Shown: positions 1 through 12,822, counted from the stretch's first letter. The stretch is 33,601 nucleotides of DNA from Petralouisia muris (GCF_004793545.1 NZ_SRYA01000050.1:1-33601), one strand, 5' to 3'. Made by a program: numbers and translations. The notes: generated by a model from the letters alone, not told the origin.

Positions 1-40
1 AAAAAGGAACCTTTTACAATTCAAATGTAAAAGATTCCTT
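1..40 (-). terminator. Rho-independent terminator of tuf
   Basis: On the minus strand, just after the tuf stop, arms 26-40 and 4-18 form a 15-bp stem (one position is a G-U wobble) with a 7-nt loop. A run of five U follows (complement of 1-5). This marks the 3' end of the str operon. Confidence 0.9.
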
Positions 41-78
41 AAGTTAATGACATTGCATAAAATCTAGCTTTTTATTGA

Positions 79-1266
79 TTACTCAATGATAGAAGCAACA
101 CGGCCTGATCCTACTGTACGTCCGCCCTCACGGATAGCAAATGTAAGACCCTGCTCCATAGCGATTGGATGAATCAATTCGATGGTCATCTCTACGTTAT
201 CACCAGGCATGCACATTTCTGTACCTTCCGGCAGGTTGCAAACGCCTGTTACGTCAGTTGTTCTGAAATAGAACTGAGGTCTGTAGTTGTTGAAGAACGG
301 AGTATGACGTCCACCTTCATCTTTTGTCAGAACGTAAACCTGAGCGGTAAATTTGGTATGGCATGTTACAGTGCCGGGTTTTGCAAGTACCTGTCCTCTT
401 TCGATTTCAGTTCTCTGAATACCACGAAGCAGTGCACCAATGTTATCACCAGCCTGAGCCTCATCTAACAATTTACGGAACATTTCAATACCGGTTACAA
501 CTGTTTTCTTGGTCTCTTCTTTGATACCAACGATTTCAACTTCTTCATTTACATGCAGAACGCCACGCTCTACTCTACCAGTAGCAACAGTTCCACGACC
601 AGTAATTGTGAAGATATCCTCGATAGGCATCAGGAACGGCTGATCTGTTGCACGCTGAGGATCTGGAATATGCTCATCTACTGCAGCCATCAGTTCCATA
701 ACCTTGTCGCCCCATTCTCCGCTTGGATCTTCCAGAGCTTTCAAAGCAGAACCTTTGATGATTGGGCAGTCTGTAAATTCATACTCTTCCAGAATTTCAG
801 TGATTTCCATTTCTACTAATTCAAGCAACTCTTCATCGTCAACCATGTCGCATTTGTTCATGAATACAACGATGTAAGGTACGCCTACCTGACGGGACAA
901 AAGGATGTGCTCTTTTGTCTGAGCCATAACGCCGTCTGTAGCAGCTACTACAAGGATAGCGCCGTCCATCTGTGCAGCGCCAGTGATCATGTTCTTTACA
1001 TAGTCAGCATGGCCCGGGCAGTCAACGTGTGCATAATGTCTATTCTCTGTCTCATACTCAACGTGAGCAGTAGAAATAGTGATACCTCTTTCTCTTTCTT
1101 CCGGAGCTTTGTCGATGTTCTCGAAATCAGTAGCTTCGTTTCCGGCAACTCTTTCAGATAATACTTTGGTAATTGCTGCTGTTAAAGTTGTTTTACCATG
1201 GTCAACGTGACCAATGGTTCCGATATTGCAATGTGGTTTGTTTCTTTCAAATTTAGCTTTAGCCAT
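79..1266 (-). CDS. tuf: Translation elongation factor EF-Tu
   Basis: Elongation factor Tu carries aminoacyl-tRNA to the ribosomal A site as a GTP complex in the cytoplasm. The 395-residue protein is full length for the family. The GTPase motifs are visible: GHVDHGKT at residues 19-26, DCPGH at 82-86 and NKCD at 137-140. The C-terminal half has the usual beta-barrel domains 2 and 3. The ATG is preceded by AGGAGG at a spacing of about 10. It is the last gene of rpsL-rpsG-fusA-tuf, but a strong sigma-A promoter sits in the 124-bp gap after fusA, so it can be expressed independently of the rest. A terminator follows directly. Confidence 0.98.
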   Translation of the reverse strand: MAKAKFERNKPHCNIGTIGHVDHGKTTLTAAITKVLSERVAGNEATDFENIDKAPEERERGITISTAHVEYETENRHYAHVDCPGHADYVKNMITGAAQMDGAILVVAATDGVMAQTKEHILLSRQVGVPYIVVFMNKCDMVDDEELLELVEMEITEILEEYEFTDCPIIKGSALKALEDPSGEWGDKVMELMAAVDEHIPDPQRATDQPFLMPIEDIFTITGRGTVATGRVERGVLHVNEEVEIVGIKEETKKTVVTGIEMFRKLLDEAQAGDNIGALLRGIQRTEIERGQVLAKPGTVTCHTKFTAQVYVLTKDEGGRHTPFFNNYRPQFYFRTTDVTGVCNLPEGTEMCMPGDNVEMTIELIHPIAMEQGLTFAIREGGRTVGSGRVASIIE

Positions 1267-1344
1267 TTTGTAACGTCCTCCTTAATTTTCTGCCCCCTAT
1301 GGGCTGTTTCATTAAATATAGAAAATTTTAATCAGCTATTTATG

Positions 1345-1373
1345 ATTATATTCGATAATCACGGGATTTTCAA
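1345..1373 (-). promoter_or_regulatory. sigma-A promoter for tuf
   Basis: Minus strand: TTGAAA (1368-1373), 17-bp spacer, TATAAT (1345-1350). It lies between the fusA stop and the tuf start, about 80 bases upstream of the tuf ATG. It gives EF-Tu its own transcript in addition to readthrough from the str operon. Confidence 0.8.
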
Positions 1374-1390
1374 GTGTTTTCTGCACTTTC

Positions 1391-3505
1391 CTAGCCTTTT
1401 GCGGTAATAACTTTTTCCTGAACATTTTTCGGAACCTGCTCATATTTTTCAAAGAACATTGAGTAGTTTCCACGTCCCTGTGTTCTGGAACGCAAGTCTG
1501 TGGAATATCCAAACATCTCTGCAAGAGGTACAAATGCACGTACAATCTTGCCGCCGCCCAGATCATCCATTCCTTCAATACGTCCCCGGCGGGAATTGAT
1601 GTCTCCGATAACATCTCCCATGTATTCTTCCGGCATAGTTACTTCCACTTTCATAATCGGCTCTAATAATACCGGAGTCGCCTTCTTCATTGCTTCCTTA
1701 AATGCCATGGAACCTGCAATATGGAAAGCCATTTCTGAAGAGTCTACCTCATGGTAGGAACCGTCATATACAGTAGCGTGAACGCCTACGACCGGGAAAC
1801 CTGCCAGGATACCGGCTTTGGTAGCTTCCTCAATACCTTCCCCAACTGCTGGAATGTACTCCTTGGGAATCGCGCCGCCCACAACCTCGGAATCAAATTT
1901 GAACAATTCTTCGCCGTTAGCGTCCATCGGCTCAAATCTGACTTTACAATGTCCATACTGTCCGCGTCCGCCGGACTGTTTTGCATATTTGTATTCCTGA
2001 TCGATCGGCTTGGTAAATGTCTCTTTGTAAGCAACCTGCGGTGCGCCTACATTTGCCTCCACCTTAAATTCACGGAGCAGACGGTCTACAATAATCTCCA
2101 GATGGAGCTCGCCCATACCGGCGATAATTGTCTGTCCAGTCTCTGCATTGGTATGCGCACGGAAAGTAGGATCTTCTTCTGCAAGTTTTGCAAGAGCTTC
2201 ACCCATCTTACCCTGCCCTGCTTTTGTCTTAGGTTCTATTGCCAGCTCAATAACCGGTTCCGGGAACTCCATGGATTCCAAAATAACCGGATGCTGTTCA
2301 TCACAAATGGTATCTCCTGTAGTGGTAAACTTAAATCCAACGGCCGCTGCAATATCACCAGAATAAACTTTATCAAGCTCTGCCCGCTTATTTGCATGCA
2401 TCTGAAGGATACGTCCCACACGTTCTTTCTTATCTTTCGTTGCATTCAGTACATAGGAACCGGAATTCATAGTACCGGAATACACACGGAAGAATGCCAG
2501 CTTCCCTACAAAGGGGTCTGTCATAATCTTAAATGCCAGAGCAGAGAAAGGCTCGTCATCCGAAGAATGTCTCTCTGTCTCATTTCCTTCCAGATCAACT
2601 CCCTTAATTGCAGGAATATCTGTAGGAGCAGGCATATAAGTCAAAATAGCATCCAATAATTTCTGAACGCCCTTGTTGCGGTATGCGGAACCGCAGCAAA
2701 CCGGAACTGCTGTACATTCGCAGGTTCCTTTTCTCAATGCCTGTTTCAGGGCTTCCATAGAAGGTTCTTCTCCTTCTAAGTATTCCATCATCAGGTCATC
2801 ATCCAACTCACATATTTTTTCTACTAATTCAGAACGATACAGTTCTGCATCATCCTTCATATCATCCGGAATATCTGTGATTGAAATGTCATCGCCTTTA
2901 TCATCATTGTAGATGTAAGCTTTCATTTCAAACAAATCAATAATTCCCTGAAAATCATCTTCTTTGCCGATAGGCAATTGAAGGATAATTGCATTTTTGC
3001 CCAAACGTGTTTTGATCTGCTCCACCGCACCGTAAAAGTCAGCTCCAAGAATGTCCATCTTGTTAATAAATGCCATTCTTGGTACGTTATAGGTATCGGC
3101 CTGACGCCATACGTTCTCAGACTGAGGCTCTACTCCACCTTTTGCACAGAAAACGCCTACGGCGCCATCCAATACACGGAGTGAACGCTCCACCTCAACG
3201 GTAAAGTCAACGTGTCCCGGAGTATCAATAATATTGATACGATGCTCCAAAGCATCCGCCTTGGGCTTGCAGTTCTCCTGCTCTGTCCAGTGACAGGTTG
3301 TAGCGGCTGAAGTAATGGTAATTCCTCTTTCCTGCTCCTGTTCCATCCAGTCCATGGTAGCAGTTCCTTCATGAGTATCACCAATCTTATAATTAACACC
3401 GGTATAATAAAGAATGCGCTCTGTCAATGTTGTTTTACCCGCATCGATATGAGCCATAATACCAATGTTTCTGGTTCTCTCTAATGGATATTCTCTTCCA
3501 GCCAA
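1391..3505 (-). CDS. fusA: Translation elongation factor EF-G (TTG start)
   Basis: EF-G is the GTPase that drives translocation of tRNA and mRNA on the ribosome. The protein is 704 residues, a normal length. GTPase motifs are AHIDAGKT at residues 18-25, DTPGH at 94-98 and NKMD at 148-151. Domain IV and V sequences continue to the end without a break. The start codon is TTG at 3503-3505, chosen because it gives the family N-terminus MAGREYPL and lies 8 bases after a perfect AGGAGG; no ATG is close. It follows rpsG by 21 bases in the str operon. The weak start may tune its output relative to S7 and EF-Tu (inference). Confidence 0.97.
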   Translation of the reverse strand: MAGREYPLERTRNIGIMAHIDAGKTTLTERILYYTGVNYKIGDTHEGTATMDWMEQEQERGITITSAATTCHWTEQENCKPKADALEHRINIIDTPGHVDFTVEVERSLRVLDGAVGVFCAKGGVEPQSENVWRQADTYNVPRMAFINKMDILGADFYGAVEQIKTRLGKNAIILQLPIGKEDDFQGIIDLFEMKAYIYNDDKGDDISITDIPDDMKDDAELYRSELVEKICELDDDLMMEYLEGEEPSMEALKQALRKGTCECTAVPVCCGSAYRNKGVQKLLDAILTYMPAPTDIPAIKGVDLEGNETERHSSDDEPFSALAFKIMTDPFVGKLAFFRVYSGTMNSGSYVLNATKDKKERVGRILQMHANKRAELDKVYSGDIAAAVGFKFTTTGDTICDEQHPVILESMEFPEPVIELAIEPKTKAGQGKMGEALAKLAEEDPTFRAHTNAETGQTIIAGMGELHLEIIVDRLLREFKVEANVGAPQVAYKETFTKPIDQEYKYAKQSGGRGQYGHCKVRFEPMDANGEELFKFDSEVVGGAIPKEYIPAVGEGIEEATKAGILAGFPVVGVHATVYDGSYHEVDSSEMAFHIAGSMAFKEAMKKATPVLLEPIMKVEVTMPEEYMGDVIGDINSRRGRIEGMDDLGGGKIVRAFVPLAEMFGYSTDLRSRTQGRGNYSMFFEKYEQVPKNVQEKVITAKG

Positions 3506-3526
3506 GGTTTTTTCCTCCTAAAAATG

Positions 3527-4039
<513 letters not shown>

Positions 4040-4087
4040 TCAACGGTACTCACTGTTTCTGTGTTCGTGCGGAAAATCTTCATCTAT

Positions 4088-4105
4088 AGAAAGCATTCGC
4101 TTTCT
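4088..4105 (-). promoter_or_regulatory. Hairpin in the rpsL-rpsG spacer
   Basis: AGAAAGC and GCTTTCT form a perfect 7-bp stem with a 4-nt loop inside the 184-base spacer between rpsL and rpsG. No U run follows, so it is not a classical terminator. It is a candidate S7-binding or RNA-processing element. That role is inferred from E. coli, where S7 binds this spacer; no sequence match to that site is claimed. Confidence 0.35.
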
Positions 4106-4181
4106 GCACTCCTGCGTCAAAAAGAATGTACGCTCTTGCGCTTTCCAACACTAACCGTTTTGTGATACTATTGTCTGCCAA

Positions 4182-4604
4182 TTATTTCTTAGCGTCTTTC
4201 GGTCTCTTTGCACCATATTTGGAACGTGCCTGCCGTCTGTTTGCAACGCCTGCGGTATCTAATGTTCCACGAATGATATGGTATCTGGTACCAGGTAAGT
4301 CTTTTACCCTTCCGCCTCTGATCAGAACAACGCTGTGCTCCTGCAGATTATGGCCTTCTCCCGGAATGTAGCTTGTTACTTCGATTCCATTGGAGAGACG
4401 TACTCTGGCGATTTTACGAAGAGCAGAGTTAGGTTTCTTAGGAGTCGCAGTCTTAACTGCAGTACAAACACCTCTCTTCTGGGGTGCAGAAGTATTGGTC
4501 GGGCGCTTCTTCAGGGAATTGTATCCTTTCTGTAAAGCCGGTGCCGTAGATTTCTTCTCAGATGTCTGTCTTCCTTTTCTTACTAACTGGTTAAATGTTG
4601 GCAT
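4182..4604 (-). CDS. rpsL: 30S ribosomal protein S12
   Basis: S12 sits at the 30S decoding centre and affects fidelity and streptomycin binding. The start [13 protein letters not shown] is at 4604, because ACAGGAGGTGAAAAGA lies directly upstream; the longer reading from 4658 runs through the leader hairpin. The resulting 140-residue protein is normal. The streptomycin-contact regions are intact and wild type in appearance: [11 protein letters not shown] and GRVKDLPG both keep their lysines. It is the first gene of the str operon and is driven by a consensus promoter between it and the rpoC terminator. Confidence 0.98.
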   Translation of the reverse strand: MPTFNQLVRKGRQTSEKKSTAPALQKGYNSLKKRPTNTSAPQKRGVCTAVKTATPKKPNSALRKIARVRLSNGIEVTSYIPGEGHNLQEHSVVLIRGGRVKDLPGTRYHIIRGTLDTAGVANRRQARSKYGAKRPKDAKK

Positions 4605-4638
4605 TCTTTTCACCTCCTGTAAAAATTTCAAAATATAA

Positions 4639-4656
4639 GTGCATGATCCCATGCAC
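4639..4656 (-). promoter_or_regulatory. 5'-terminal hairpin of the rpsL transcript
   Basis: GTGCATG and CATGCAC form a perfect 7-bp stem with a 4-nt loop. It starts a few bases after the expected +1 of the rpsL promoter, so the str mRNA would begin almost directly with a hairpin. It could protect the 5' end from RNase or be part of autoregulation. Function is inferred; only the structure is seen. Confidence 0.45.
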
Positions 4657-4664
4657 ACTATGAC

Positions 4665-4693
4665 ATTATATAAAGATAAAATCGCCGTGTCAA
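4665..4693 (-). promoter_or_regulatory. Consensus sigma-A promoter of the str operon
   Basis: Minus strand: TTGACA (4688-4693), exactly 17 bases, TATAAT (4665-4670). This is a perfect match to the housekeeping consensus, about 60 bases upstream of rpsL and after the rpoC terminator, as expected for a highly expressed operon. Confidence 0.92.
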
Positions 4694-4769
4694 GGACTTT
4701 TTCTAATTTTCCCCAAATTTTAACTTCTTATTCACAGTTCCTTCTATTTCCTTTGGGATAACAAACAAT

Positions 4770-4794
4770 GGAGCTGCCAAAAACTGACAGCTCC
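4770..4794 (-). terminator. Probable terminator after rpoC
   Basis: Minus-strand arms GGAGCTGTC and GGCAGCTCC form a 9-bp stem (one G-U pair) around a U-rich 7-nt loop, 66 bases after the rpoC stop. The following sequence is only moderately U-rich (AUUGUUUGUU), so termination may be partial. Confidence 0.65.
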
Positions 4795-4859
4795 AGGAAC
4801 GTTGTCTTCATCCTTACCAAACCACTAACGAATCCGGGATTCGTACAACGCTATATTTA

Positions 4860-7800
4860 CTATTCTGTTTCCAGTACAGCTTCTTCGTCCAATGACTCTC
4901 CGAATTCCTTTTCAAAAGCTTCCAATTCTTCTTCCAGCTCTTCGTCCAATTCTGGGTCCTCTTCCGGATTATAACTGAAATCCAGCATTTCCTCTTCGAA
5001 GAAAATATCATCTGTCTCATCCACATCTGTGGAAAGCTTAATGTCACGGTAACGCTTCATACCGGTTCCGGCAGGAATCAGTTTACCGATTATTACATTT
5101 TCTTTTAAACCAATGAGGGGATCAACCTTGCCCTTAATGGCTGCCTCTGTCAGCACCTTAGTGGTCTCCTGGAAGGATGCTGCAGACAGGAAAGAATTGG
5201 TGGCAAGAGACGCCTTGGTAATTCCCAGCATCACCTGTTTGCCCTCTGCAGGCTCTTTACCCTCTTCTTCCAATCTTTCATTGGTATCTTCATATTCCAG
5301 AATATCTACTAAAGTTCCAGGCAGGAACTCAGAATCTCCATTATTTTCAATCCTGATTTTCTTCAGCATCTGGCGGACAATCACTTCAATATGCTTATCG
5401 TTGATTTCCACACCCTGCAAACGGTATACATGCTGCACTTCCTGAATCATATAATCCTGCACTGCCCGAACCCCCTTAATTCTCAAAATATCATGAGGAT
5501 TCACGCTACCTTCTGTCAATTCATCGCCCGCTTCCAGCACTGCGCCGTCCATAACCTTAATTCTGGAACCGTAGGGGATCAGATACGCCTTGGTTTCTCC
5601 GGTTTCATCGTTAGTAACGATAATTTCACGCTTTTTCTTGGTATCCTTAATCGTGGCAACGCCGGCAAATTCCGTAATAATCGCAAGTCCCTTAGGCTTA
5701 CGGGCTTCAAACAGCTCCTCCACACGAGGAAGACCCTGTGTGATGTCGTTTCCGGCAACGCCGCCGGTATGGAAGGTACGCATGGTAAGCTGTGTCCCTG
5801 GCTCACCGATGGATTGGGCTGCAATAATACCTACGGATTCTCCCACCTGCACTGCCTGGCCGGTAGCCATATTTGCACCATAGCATTTTGCACAGATTCC
5901 ATTATGGGAACGGCAGGTAAGAACCGTACGGATCTTTACCCTGTCCAGAGGTTCTCCCTTTTCATTGACGCCTTTGCTCATTACAAGGGCCGCACGCTTC
6001 GGAGTCACCATATGGTTTGCTTTCACTAATATATTGCCTTCTGCATCACAAATATCTTCACATACGAATCTTCCGGTAATACGCTCCTGAAGGCTTTCAA
6101 TTTCTTCTTTGCCATCCATAAACGCCTTCACATACATGCCCGGAGCTTCTTTTCCTTCGCAGCAGTCAATATCCCGAATAATCAATTCCTGAGATACGTC
6201 TACCAAACGCCTGGTCAGATATCCGGAGTCTGCCGTCCGCAGAGCGGTATCAGACAATCCTTTCCGTGCGCCGTGAGCGGACATAAAGTATTCCAAAACG
6301 TCTAATCCTTCACGGAAATTAGACTTGATCGGCAACTCAATGGTACGTCCTGTGGTATCCGCCATCAATCCGCGCATTCCGGCAAGCTGCTTAATCTGTT
6401 TATCAGAACCACGGGCTCCGGAATCCGCCATCATATAAATGTTATTGTATTTATCCAGACCATCCAACAGCTCTTTTGTCAGAATATCGTCTGTCTCTTT
6501 CCAGGTTTCAACAACTTCCTTATACCGCTCTTCTTCGGTAATCAGGCCGCGCTTATAGTTTCTGGTAATCTTATCCACGGTATCCTGGGCATTTTTAATC
6601 AATGCCGGCTTCTTCTCCGGCACTGTCATATCAGAAATGGAAACGGTCATAGCCGCCCTAGTGGAATATTTGTATCCCATGGCTTTGATATCGTCCAGCA
6701 CCTCTGCCGTTATGGTGGCTCCATGAATGTTAATTACCTTCTCCAGAATCTGCTTTAATCCCTTTTTGCCCACATGGAAATCAATTTCCAGCTTCAGAAT
6801 GTTTTCCGGATTGCTTCTGTCCACAAATCCCAAATCCTGAGGAAGTATCTCATTGAAAATAAAGCGTCCCAATGTGGATTCCACATTGCCGGTTACCTCT
6901 TCTCCGCCTGGCATTGTCTTTGTCACACGGACAATAATTCTGGAATGCAACGTCAATGCATCATTTTCATAAGCCAGAATCGCTTCGTTTACATTCTTAA
7001 AGAACTTTCCTTCGCCTTTTGCGCCCGGCCTCTCCTGGGTCAGATAATAAATTCCCAGCACCATATCCTGAGAAGGCACAGCCACCGGCCCTCCGTCGGA
7101 CGGTTTTAACAGATTGTTGGGTGACAGCAGTAAAAACCGGCACTCAGACTGTGCTTCCACAGACAAGGGAAGGTGAACCGCCATCTGGTCTCCGTCAAAG
7201 TCTGCATTAAACGCCGTACACACCAACGGATGCAGCTTAATAGCCTTTCCCTCTACCAGAATCGGCTCAAATGCCTGGATTCCCAGCCTGTGCAGCGTGG
7301 GAGCGCGGTTTAACATCACCGGGTGCTCCTTGATTACTTCTTCCAAAACATCCCAGACCTCCGACTGGAGACGCTCCACCATTTTCTTGGCACTCTTAAT
7401 GTTATGGGCAGTACCGTTGCATACCAGTTCTTTCATAACAAAAGGTTTAAACAGCTCAATTGCCATTTCCTTTGGCAGACCGCACTGATAGATTTTCAGC
7501 TCTGGTCCTACCACGATAACAGAACGTCCGGAATAATCCACACGTTTTCCCAAAAGGTTCTGGCGGAAACGGCCTGATTTTCCCTTTAACATATCAGATA
7601 AAGATTTCAGCGCACGGTTTCCGGGTCCAGTTACCGGACGTCCCCTTCTGCCGTTATCAATCAGCGCATCTACTGCTTCCTGCAGCATACGCTTTTCATT
7701 TCTTACAATAATATCCGGCGCACCCAGCTCCAACAGCCTTCTCAGTCGGTTATTGCGGTTAATAATCCGGCGGTACAGATCATTTAAGTCAGAAGTGGCA

Positions 7801-8570
7801 AAGCGCCCGCCGTCCAACTGAACCATCGGACGAAGATCTGGAGGAATGACTGGAATGACATCCATAATCATCCAGTCCGGCCGGTTGCCGGAACCGCGGA
7901 ATGCTTCTACAACCTCCAAACGCTTGATAATTCTGGCACGTTTCTGTCCTGTCGCGTCTTTCAAGGCTGCCTTTAACTCCATGGCGTCTTTTTCCAAATC
8001 AATGGCTTCCAACAGCTCTTTGATGGATTCTGCACCCATGCCTACTCGAAAATCGCTGCCGTATTTTTCTCTTGCTTCCTGATATTCCGCTTCTGACAGA
8101 ACCTGCTTATACTGTAAATCGCTGCTTCCCTTATCCAATACGATATAAGAAGCAAAATACAATACCTTTTCCAGCGTTCTGGGCGATAAATCCAGAATCA
8201 ATCCCATTCTGCTGGGAATCCCCTTAAAATACCAGATATGGGAAACAGGGGCAGCCAGCTCAATATGCCCCATACGCTCCCTGCGGACGCTCGCTTTGGT
8301 GATTTCCACCCCGCATCGATCACAGACGACGCCTTTATAGCGGATTTTCTTATATTTTCCACAATGGCACTCCCAGTCCTTGCTGGGTCCGAAAATCTTT
8401 TCGCAAAACAGGCCGTCCTTTTCCGGTTTCAGGGTTCTATAGTTAATGGTTTCCGGTTTCTTTACCTCTCCCCGGGACCACTCTCTGATTTTTTCAGGTG
8501 ATGCCAGACCAATTTTAATTGCATCAAAGGTAATTGGCTGGTATTTTTCTTTGTTCATTGTTTCCGGCAT
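4860..8570 (-). CDS. rpoC: DNA-directed RNA polymerase beta' subunit
   Basis: Beta' forms the clamp and most of the catalytic cleft of RNA polymerase. The protein is 1236 residues. The N-terminal zinc site is visible as cysteines 68, 70, 83 and 86 (CHC...CDRC). The catalytic magnesium motif NADFDGDQM lies near residue 455. A second zinc site is visible as [13 protein letters not shown]. The C-terminus is a strongly acidic tail of about 45 residues. The start at MPET has GGGAGAG upstream; the internal ATG four codons later (MNKEKYQP) is possible. It follows rpoB by 35 bases, forming a two-gene unit, and ends before a weak terminator. Confidence 0.98.
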   Translation of the reverse strand: MPETMNKEKYQPITFDAIKIGLASPEKIREWSRGEVKKPETINYRTLKPEKDGLFCEKIFGPSKDWECHCGKYKKIRYKGVVCDRCGVEITKASVRRERMGHIELAAPVSHIWYFKGIPSRMGLILDLSPRTLEKVLYFASYIVLDKGSSDLQYKQVLSEAEYQEAREKYGSDFRVGMGAESIKELLEAIDLEKDAMELKAALKDATGQKRARIIKRLEVVEAFRGSGNRPDWMIMDVIPVIPPDLRPMVQLDGGRFATSDLNDLYRRIINRNNRLRRLLELGAPDIIVRNEKRMLQEAVDALIDNGRRGRPVTGPGNRALKSLSDMLKGKSGRFRQNLLGKRVDYSGRSVIVVGPELKIYQCGLPKEMAIELFKPFVMKELVCNGTAHNIKSAKKMVERLQSEVWDVLEEVIKEHPVMLNRAPTLHRLGIQAFEPILVEGKAIKLHPLVCTAFNADFDGDQMAVHLPLSVEAQSECRFLLLSPNNLLKPSDGGPVAVPSQDMVLGIYYLTQERPGAKGEGKFFKNVNEAILAYENDALTLHSRIIVRVTKTMPGGEEVTGNVESTLGRFIFNEILPQDLGFVDRSNPENILKLEIDFHVGKKGLKQILEKVINIHGATITAEVLDDIKAMGYKYSTRAAMTVSISDMTVPEKKPALIKNAQDTVDKITRNYKRGLITEEERYKEVVETWKETDDILTKELLDGLDKYNNIYMMADSGARGSDKQIKQLAGMRGLMADTTGRTIELPIKSNFREGLDVLEYFMSAHGARKGLSDTALRTADSGYLTRRLVDVSQELIIRDIDCCEGKEAPGMYVKAFMDGKEEIESLQERITGRFVCEDICDAEGNILVKANHMVTPKRAALVMSKGVNEKGEPLDRVKIRTVLTCRSHNGICAKCYGANMATGQAVQVGESVGIIAAQSIGEPGTQLTMRTFHTGGVAGNDITQGLPRVEELFEARKPKGLAIITEFAGVATIKDTKKKREIIVTNDETGETKAYLIPYGSRIKVMDGAVLEAGDELTEGSVNPHDILRIKGVRAVQDYMIQEVQHVYRLQGVEINDKHIEVIVRQMLKKIRIENNGDSEFLPGTLVDILEYEDTNERLEEEGKEPAEGKQVMLGITKASLATNSFLSAASFQETTKVLTEAAIKGKVDPLIGLKENVIIGKLIPAGTGMKRYRDIKLSTDVDETDDIFFEEEMLDFSYNPEEDPELDEELEEELEAFEKEFGESLDEEAVLETE

Positions 8571-8605
8571 GTGACTCTCCCTTCCTTTTCCTGCAGGATA
8601 TTTGA

Positions 8606-11600
8606 CTATTCATCCAGAACATCGTCAAAATCGGCGAAATCGTCCTCTAATTCCAATGCTTCTTCCTCTTCATCTTCTTCGATATCCACCAGTTCTTCCT
8701 CTTCCGGACTGAATTCCTGTTTGCTGAAGCCCATGGCTCCAAAGGATTCTTCCTCCTCAAAGGCAAAATTCCGGTCGCCGGCAATAATGGAATTCAAATC
8801 TGTATTGCCGTATTCGCTGGTTTCCATCAATTCCACTTCTTCTCTGTTTTCATCCAGAACTTTTACATCCAGCCCCAAAGACTGCAATTCTTTCAAAAGT
8901 ACCTTAAAGGATTCCGGAATTCCCGGTTCAGGAATATTGTCACCCTTGATAATCGCTTCGTAAGTTTTCACACGGCCGATCACATCATCGGACTTCACTG
9001 TAAGGATTTCCTGTAAGGTATAAGATGCGCCGTACGCTTCCAGGGCCCAAACCTCCATCTCTCCGAAACGCTGGCCGCCAAACTGAGCTTTTCCGCCCAG
9101 AGGCTGCTGGGTTACCAGAGAATACGGCCCTGTGGAACGCGCATGGATCTTATCGTCCACCAGATGATGGAGCTTCAGATAATGCATGTGGCCGATGGTT
9201 ACCGGGCTGTCAAAATATTCTCCCGTTCTTCCATCCCGAAGCCTTACCTTACCGTCTCTGGATAAGGGCACTCCCTTCCAGACCTCCCTGTGATCCCGGT
9301 TCTCATAGAGATATTCCAAAACTTCCGGAAGAAGCTCTTCTTTATATTTTGTCTCAAATTCTTCCCAGGACAGGTTCACATAATCATTTGCCAAATCCAA
9401 GGTATCCATAATATCATCTTCTCTTGCGCCGTCAAATACCGGCGTCGCAATGTTAAATCCAAGGGCTTTCGCTGCAAGGCTTAAGTGAATCTCCAACACC
9501 TGTCCGATATTCATACGGGACGGCACGCCCAGAGGATTCAGCACAATATCCAGCGGCCGGCCATTGGGAAGGAATGGCATATCTTCCACAGGAAGCACCC
9601 GGGAAACCACACCCTTATTTCCATGACGGCCTGCCATTTTATCCCCCACCGAAATCTTACGCTTCTGGGCAATATAAATCCGCACCGCCTGATTCACGCC
9701 TGGAGAAAGCTCATCGCCATTTTCTCTGGTAAATACTTTGGCGTCTACCACGATTCCGTATTCTCCATGAGGAACTTTCAGGGAAGTATCCCTTACCTCT
9801 CTGGCTTTCTCACCGAAAATCGCTCTTAATAACCGCTCTTCTGCCGTCAGCTCCGTCTCGCCCTTAGGAGTTACCTTTCCCACCAGAATATCTCCGGCAC
9901 GAACCTCTGCTCCAATTCGGATAATTCCTCTTTCATCCAGATCCTTCAGGGCATCATCACCCACGCCAGGAACGTCTCTGGTAATTTCCTCTGGTCCCAG
10001 CTTGGTATCACGGGCTTCTGCCTCATATTCTTCAATGTGCACAGAAGTATAAACATCCTCCTGCACCAATCTTTCACTTAACAGAACGGCGTCCTCGTAG
10101 TTATAACCTTCCCAGGTCATAAATCCGATTAATGGATTCTTCCCCAACGCCAATTCCCCGTTGGAGGTGGAAGGGCCGTCGGCAATCACCTGTCCCGCTT
10201 CTACCTTGTCGCCTTTAAATACAATAGGACGCTGGTTATAACAGTTGGACTGATTGCTTCGGGAAAACTTGGTCAGCTTATATACTTCACGTTTTCCCTC
10301 TTCTGTTTTAATGGTAATCTCATTGGAAATGGCACGTTCCACCACGCCGGAATGCTTTGCAACCACACAAACGCCTGAGTCCACTGCCGCTTTCGTCTCC
10401 ATTCCGGTTCCAACTGCCGGCGCCTCCGTAGTCAGAAGCGGAACCGCCTGACGCTGCATGTTAGATCCCATCAGCGCACGGTTAGCATCGTCATTTTCCA
10501 GGAAAGGAATCAATGCCGTAGCCACAGAAAATACCATTTTCGGAGAAACGTCCATATAGTCAAACATGGTCTTTTCATATTCCTGCGTCTCTTCCCGGTA
10601 ACGGCCGGAAACGGAATTTCTCACAAAATGCCCCTCCGCATCCAGCGCTTCATTCGCCTGCGCCACATGATAATTATCTTCTTCGTCCGCTGTCATATAG
10701 ACAACCTCGTCCGTAACCCTGGGGTTCTTGGGATCGGACTTGTCAATCTTGCGGTAAGGCGCTTCCACAAATCCATATTCATTAATTCTTGCATAAGTTG
10801 CAAGAGAGTTAATCAAACCAATGTTGGGCCCTTCAGGAGTTTCAATGGGACACATTCTTCCATAGTGGGAATAATGCACGTCACGCACCTCAAATCCGGC
10901 ACGATCCCTGGATAAGCCTCCTGGTCCCAATGCAGACAGACGTCTCTTGTGGGTCAGCTCTCCCAGTGGATTATTCTGATCCATAAACTGTGATAACTGG
11001 GAAGAACCAAAAAATTCTTTGACTGCAGCAGTCACCGGCTTAATATTAATAAGGCTCTGAGGGGAAATACCCTGTAAATCCTGGGTAGTCATACGCTCGC
11101 GGACTACTCTCTCCATCCTGGAAAGGCCGATACGATACTGATTCTGCAGCAATTCGCCTACTGCACGGATTCGGCGGTTGCCCAAATGGTCAATATCGTC
11201 ATCATTTCCAAGGCCGTATTCCAGATGCATATTATAATTAATAGAAGCTAAAATATCTTCCCTTGTAATGTGCTTGGGTATCAAATCGGCAGCATCCCTG
11301 CGGAGCGCATTCTTGATATCCTCTAAAGATTCATTTTCTTCTAATATCGTCTCCAGAACCGGATAGTACACCAATTCCACAATTCCTAATTTCCGTGCTT
11401 CCTGCCTGTCAATATTCACATAATTGGTAACATCCACCATCAAATTGGACAATACCTTAATATTGCGTTCTTCTCCCTGAATCCACACATAAGGAACCGC
11501 TGCATTCTGAATATTATCCGCCAGTTCCCTGGTCACTGTAGTTCCATGTTCTGCAATAATCTCTCCGGTGGAAACATCTACAACATCCTCCGCCAGAACC

Positions 11601-12478
11601 TGTCCGTGAATACGGTTCCGAAGAGACAGCTTTTTATTAAATTTATATCTTCCCACTTTTGCAAGGTCATAACGTCTGGGATCAAAAAACATTGCATTAA
11701 TCAAGCTTTCTGCACTTTCCACAGTCAGCGGTTCGCCGGGGCGTATCTTCTTATATAATTCCAGAAGGCCTTCCTGATAATTGGTTGCAACGTCTTTGCC
11801 AAAGCTTGCGACAATCTTTGGTTCTTCACCGAACAAATCAATGATTTCCTGGTTGGTGCCGATACCCAGGGCACGAATCAGAACAGTAACCGGAACCTTT
11901 CTGGTTCTGTCCACACGCACATAGAAAACATCATTGGAATCTGTTTCATACTCTAACCATGCACCACGATTGGGGATTACAGTGCAGGAATATAAAGTTT
12001 TACCCACCTTATCGTGTGCAATTCCATAATATATACCAGGAGAACGCACCAACTGGCTTACAATAACACGTTCTGCCCCGTTGATTACGAAAGTTCCTGT
12101 TTCTGTCATAAGTGGTAAATCGCCCATGAAGATTTCATAATCCTTGACTTCTTCAACTGCCTCTTTATTGTAGAATCTCACTCTTACTTTTAAAGGTGCG
12201 GCATAGGTTGCGTCTCTTTCTTTACATTCTTCTATCGAATATTTCACGTCTTTTTCGCATAATGTAAAATCGACGAATTCCAGACTTAACTGTCCGCTGT
12301 AATCCGCGATGGGAGAGATATCAGCAAATACTTCTTTCAACCCTTCATTAATGAACCAGTTGTAAGAATTCTTCTGAACCTCGATCAGGTTCGGCATTTC
12401 TAATACTTCCTTTTGTCGCGAGTAACTCATACGAACGCTTTTTCCTGCTTTAATCGGACGTATTCTGTTTTTCTCCAT
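8606..12478 (-). CDS. rpoB: DNA-directed RNA polymerase beta subunit
   Basis: Beta forms the other jaw of RNA polymerase and the rifampicin pocket. Start chosen at MEKNRIRP (12478), with GAGGTGA 8 bases upstream; the 13 extra residues from 12517 overlap that site. From here the protein is 1290 residues. The rifampicin-region sequence [17 protein letters not shown], then [10 protein letters not shown], keeps the aspartate, histidine and serine at the classical resistance positions, so it looks rifampicin sensitive. The C-terminal 50 residues are very acidic. Unusually, the upstream neighbour is an anti-sigma gene rather than rplL, and rpoB has its own promoter. Confidence 0.98.
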   Translation of the reverse strand: MEKNRIRPIKAGKSVRMSYSRQKEVLEMPNLIEVQKNSYNWFINEGLKEVFADISPIADYSGQLSLEFVDFTLCEKDVKYSIEECKERDATYAAPLKVRVRFYNKEAVEEVKDYEIFMGDLPLMTETGTFVINGAERVIVSQLVRSPGIYYGIAHDKVGKTLYSCTVIPNRGAWLEYETDSNDVFYVRVDRTRKVPVTVLIRALGIGTNQEIIDLFGEEPKIVASFGKDVATNYQEGLLELYKKIRPGEPLTVESAESLINAMFFDPRRYDLAKVGRYKFNKKLSLRNRIHGQVLAEDVVDVSTGEIIAEHGTTVTRELADNIQNAAVPYVWIQGEERNIKVLSNLMVDVTNYVNIDRQEARKLGIVELVYYPVLETILEENESLEDIKNALRRDAADLIPKHITREDILASINYNMHLEYGLGNDDDIDHLGNRRIRAVGELLQNQYRIGLSRMERVVRERMTTQDLQGISPQSLINIKPVTAAVKEFFGSSQLSQFMDQNNPLGELTHKRRLSALGPGGLSRDRAGFEVRDVHYSHYGRMCPIETPEGPNIGLINSLATYARINEYGFVEAPYRKIDKSDPKNPRVTDEVVYMTADEEDNYHVAQANEALDAEGHFVRNSVSGRYREETQEYEKTMFDYMDVSPKMVFSVATALIPFLENDDANRALMGSNMQRQAVPLLTTEAPAVGTGMETKAAVDSGVCVVAKHSGVVERAISNEITIKTEEGKREVYKLTKFSRSNQSNCYNQRPIVFKGDKVEAGQVIADGPSTSNGELALGKNPLIGFMTWEGYNYEDAVLLSERLVQEDVYTSVHIEEYEAEARDTKLGPEEITRDVPGVGDDALKDLDERGIIRIGAEVRAGDILVGKVTPKGETELTAEERLLRAIFGEKAREVRDTSLKVPHGEYGIVVDAKVFTRENGDELSPGVNQAVRIYIAQKRKISVGDKMAGRHGNKGVVSRVLPVEDMPFLPNGRPLDIVLNPLGVPSRMNIGQVLEIHLSLAAKALGFNIATPVFDGAREDDIMDTLDLANDYVNLSWEEFETKYKEELLPEVLEYLYENRDHREVWKGVPLSRDGKVRLRDGRTGEYFDSPVTIGHMHYLKLHHLVDDKIHARSTGPYSLVTQQPLGGKAQFGGQRFGEMEVWALEAYGASYTLQEILTVKSDDVIGRVKTYEAIIKGDNIPEPGIPESFKVLLKELQSLGLDVKVLDENREEVELMETSEYGNTDLNSIIAGDRNFAFEEEESFGAMGFSKQEFSPEEEELVDIEEDEEEEALELEDDFADFDDVLDE

Positions 12479-12595
12479 TGACGTTTCACCTCTCGTTTTC
12501 TTATTTACAACAATCAATAGCCTATAAAGTACGCTTCTGCTGTCAATCTATCTTTAATTATAATAAGCACACTTTATCACAATAGTGCACCCTAT

Positions 12596-12625
12596 ATGAT
12601 AGCACAAGAGCTGATTTTATGTCAA
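12596..12625 (-). promoter_or_regulatory. sigma-A promoter for rpoBC
   Basis: Minus strand: TTGACA (12620-12625), 18-base spacer, TATCAT (12596-12601), about 118 bases upstream of the rpoB ATG. A second TTGACA (12541-12546) lies closer, with only a poor -10. Because the sigma/anti-sigma pair interrupts the usual rplL-rpoB junction, this promoter is probably the main source of RNA polymerase mRNA. Confidence 0.75.
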
Positions 12626-12730
12626 GGATTATTTTGGAAAAATTTTCAGATGAAAACCTTGAAAGGCCAGAGCTGTTCAGAGATGTCCCGCAATCCCATT
12701 CTGTGTACCAAAACAGTCCAAAATATAAAG

Positions 12731-12822
12731 AGCCGTCGGAAAATGACAAATTCTGCAATATATATTGTGATTTTTCGACATCACAACCTTATATTGTTTA
12801 GAAATTTCATTTTCCGACAGCC
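12731..12822 (-). repeat. Long imperfect palindrome between anti-sigma gene and rpoB
   Basis: Arms 12731-12745 and 12808-12822 pair over 15 positions (two G-U pairs as minus-strand RNA). The inside continues with AAATT/AATTT, CAATAT/ATATTG and a perfect TTGTGAT/ATCACAA stem, giving a hairpin that covers nearly all 92 bases. It starts 34 bases after the anti-sigma stop. It has no U tract on the exit side, so it is not a standard terminator. It could be a MITE-like palindromic element, an RNA-processing site or a strong structural pause. The rest of the 378-base gap 12479-12856 holds the rpoB promoter and ribosome binding site, with no gene. Confidence 0.6.

Noticed and set aside
1751-2659. 302-codon plus-strand frame
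   Set aside because: Antisense to fusA, no ribosome binding site, composition explained by the codons of the opposite strand.
5391-6029. 212-codon plus-strand frame
   Set aside because: Antisense shadow of rpoC with no start signals or recognisable product.
12541-12546. Second TTGACA as an additional rpoB promoter
   Set aside because: The best -10 at 16-17 bases is TAGGCT, a poor match; kept only as a weak possibility.
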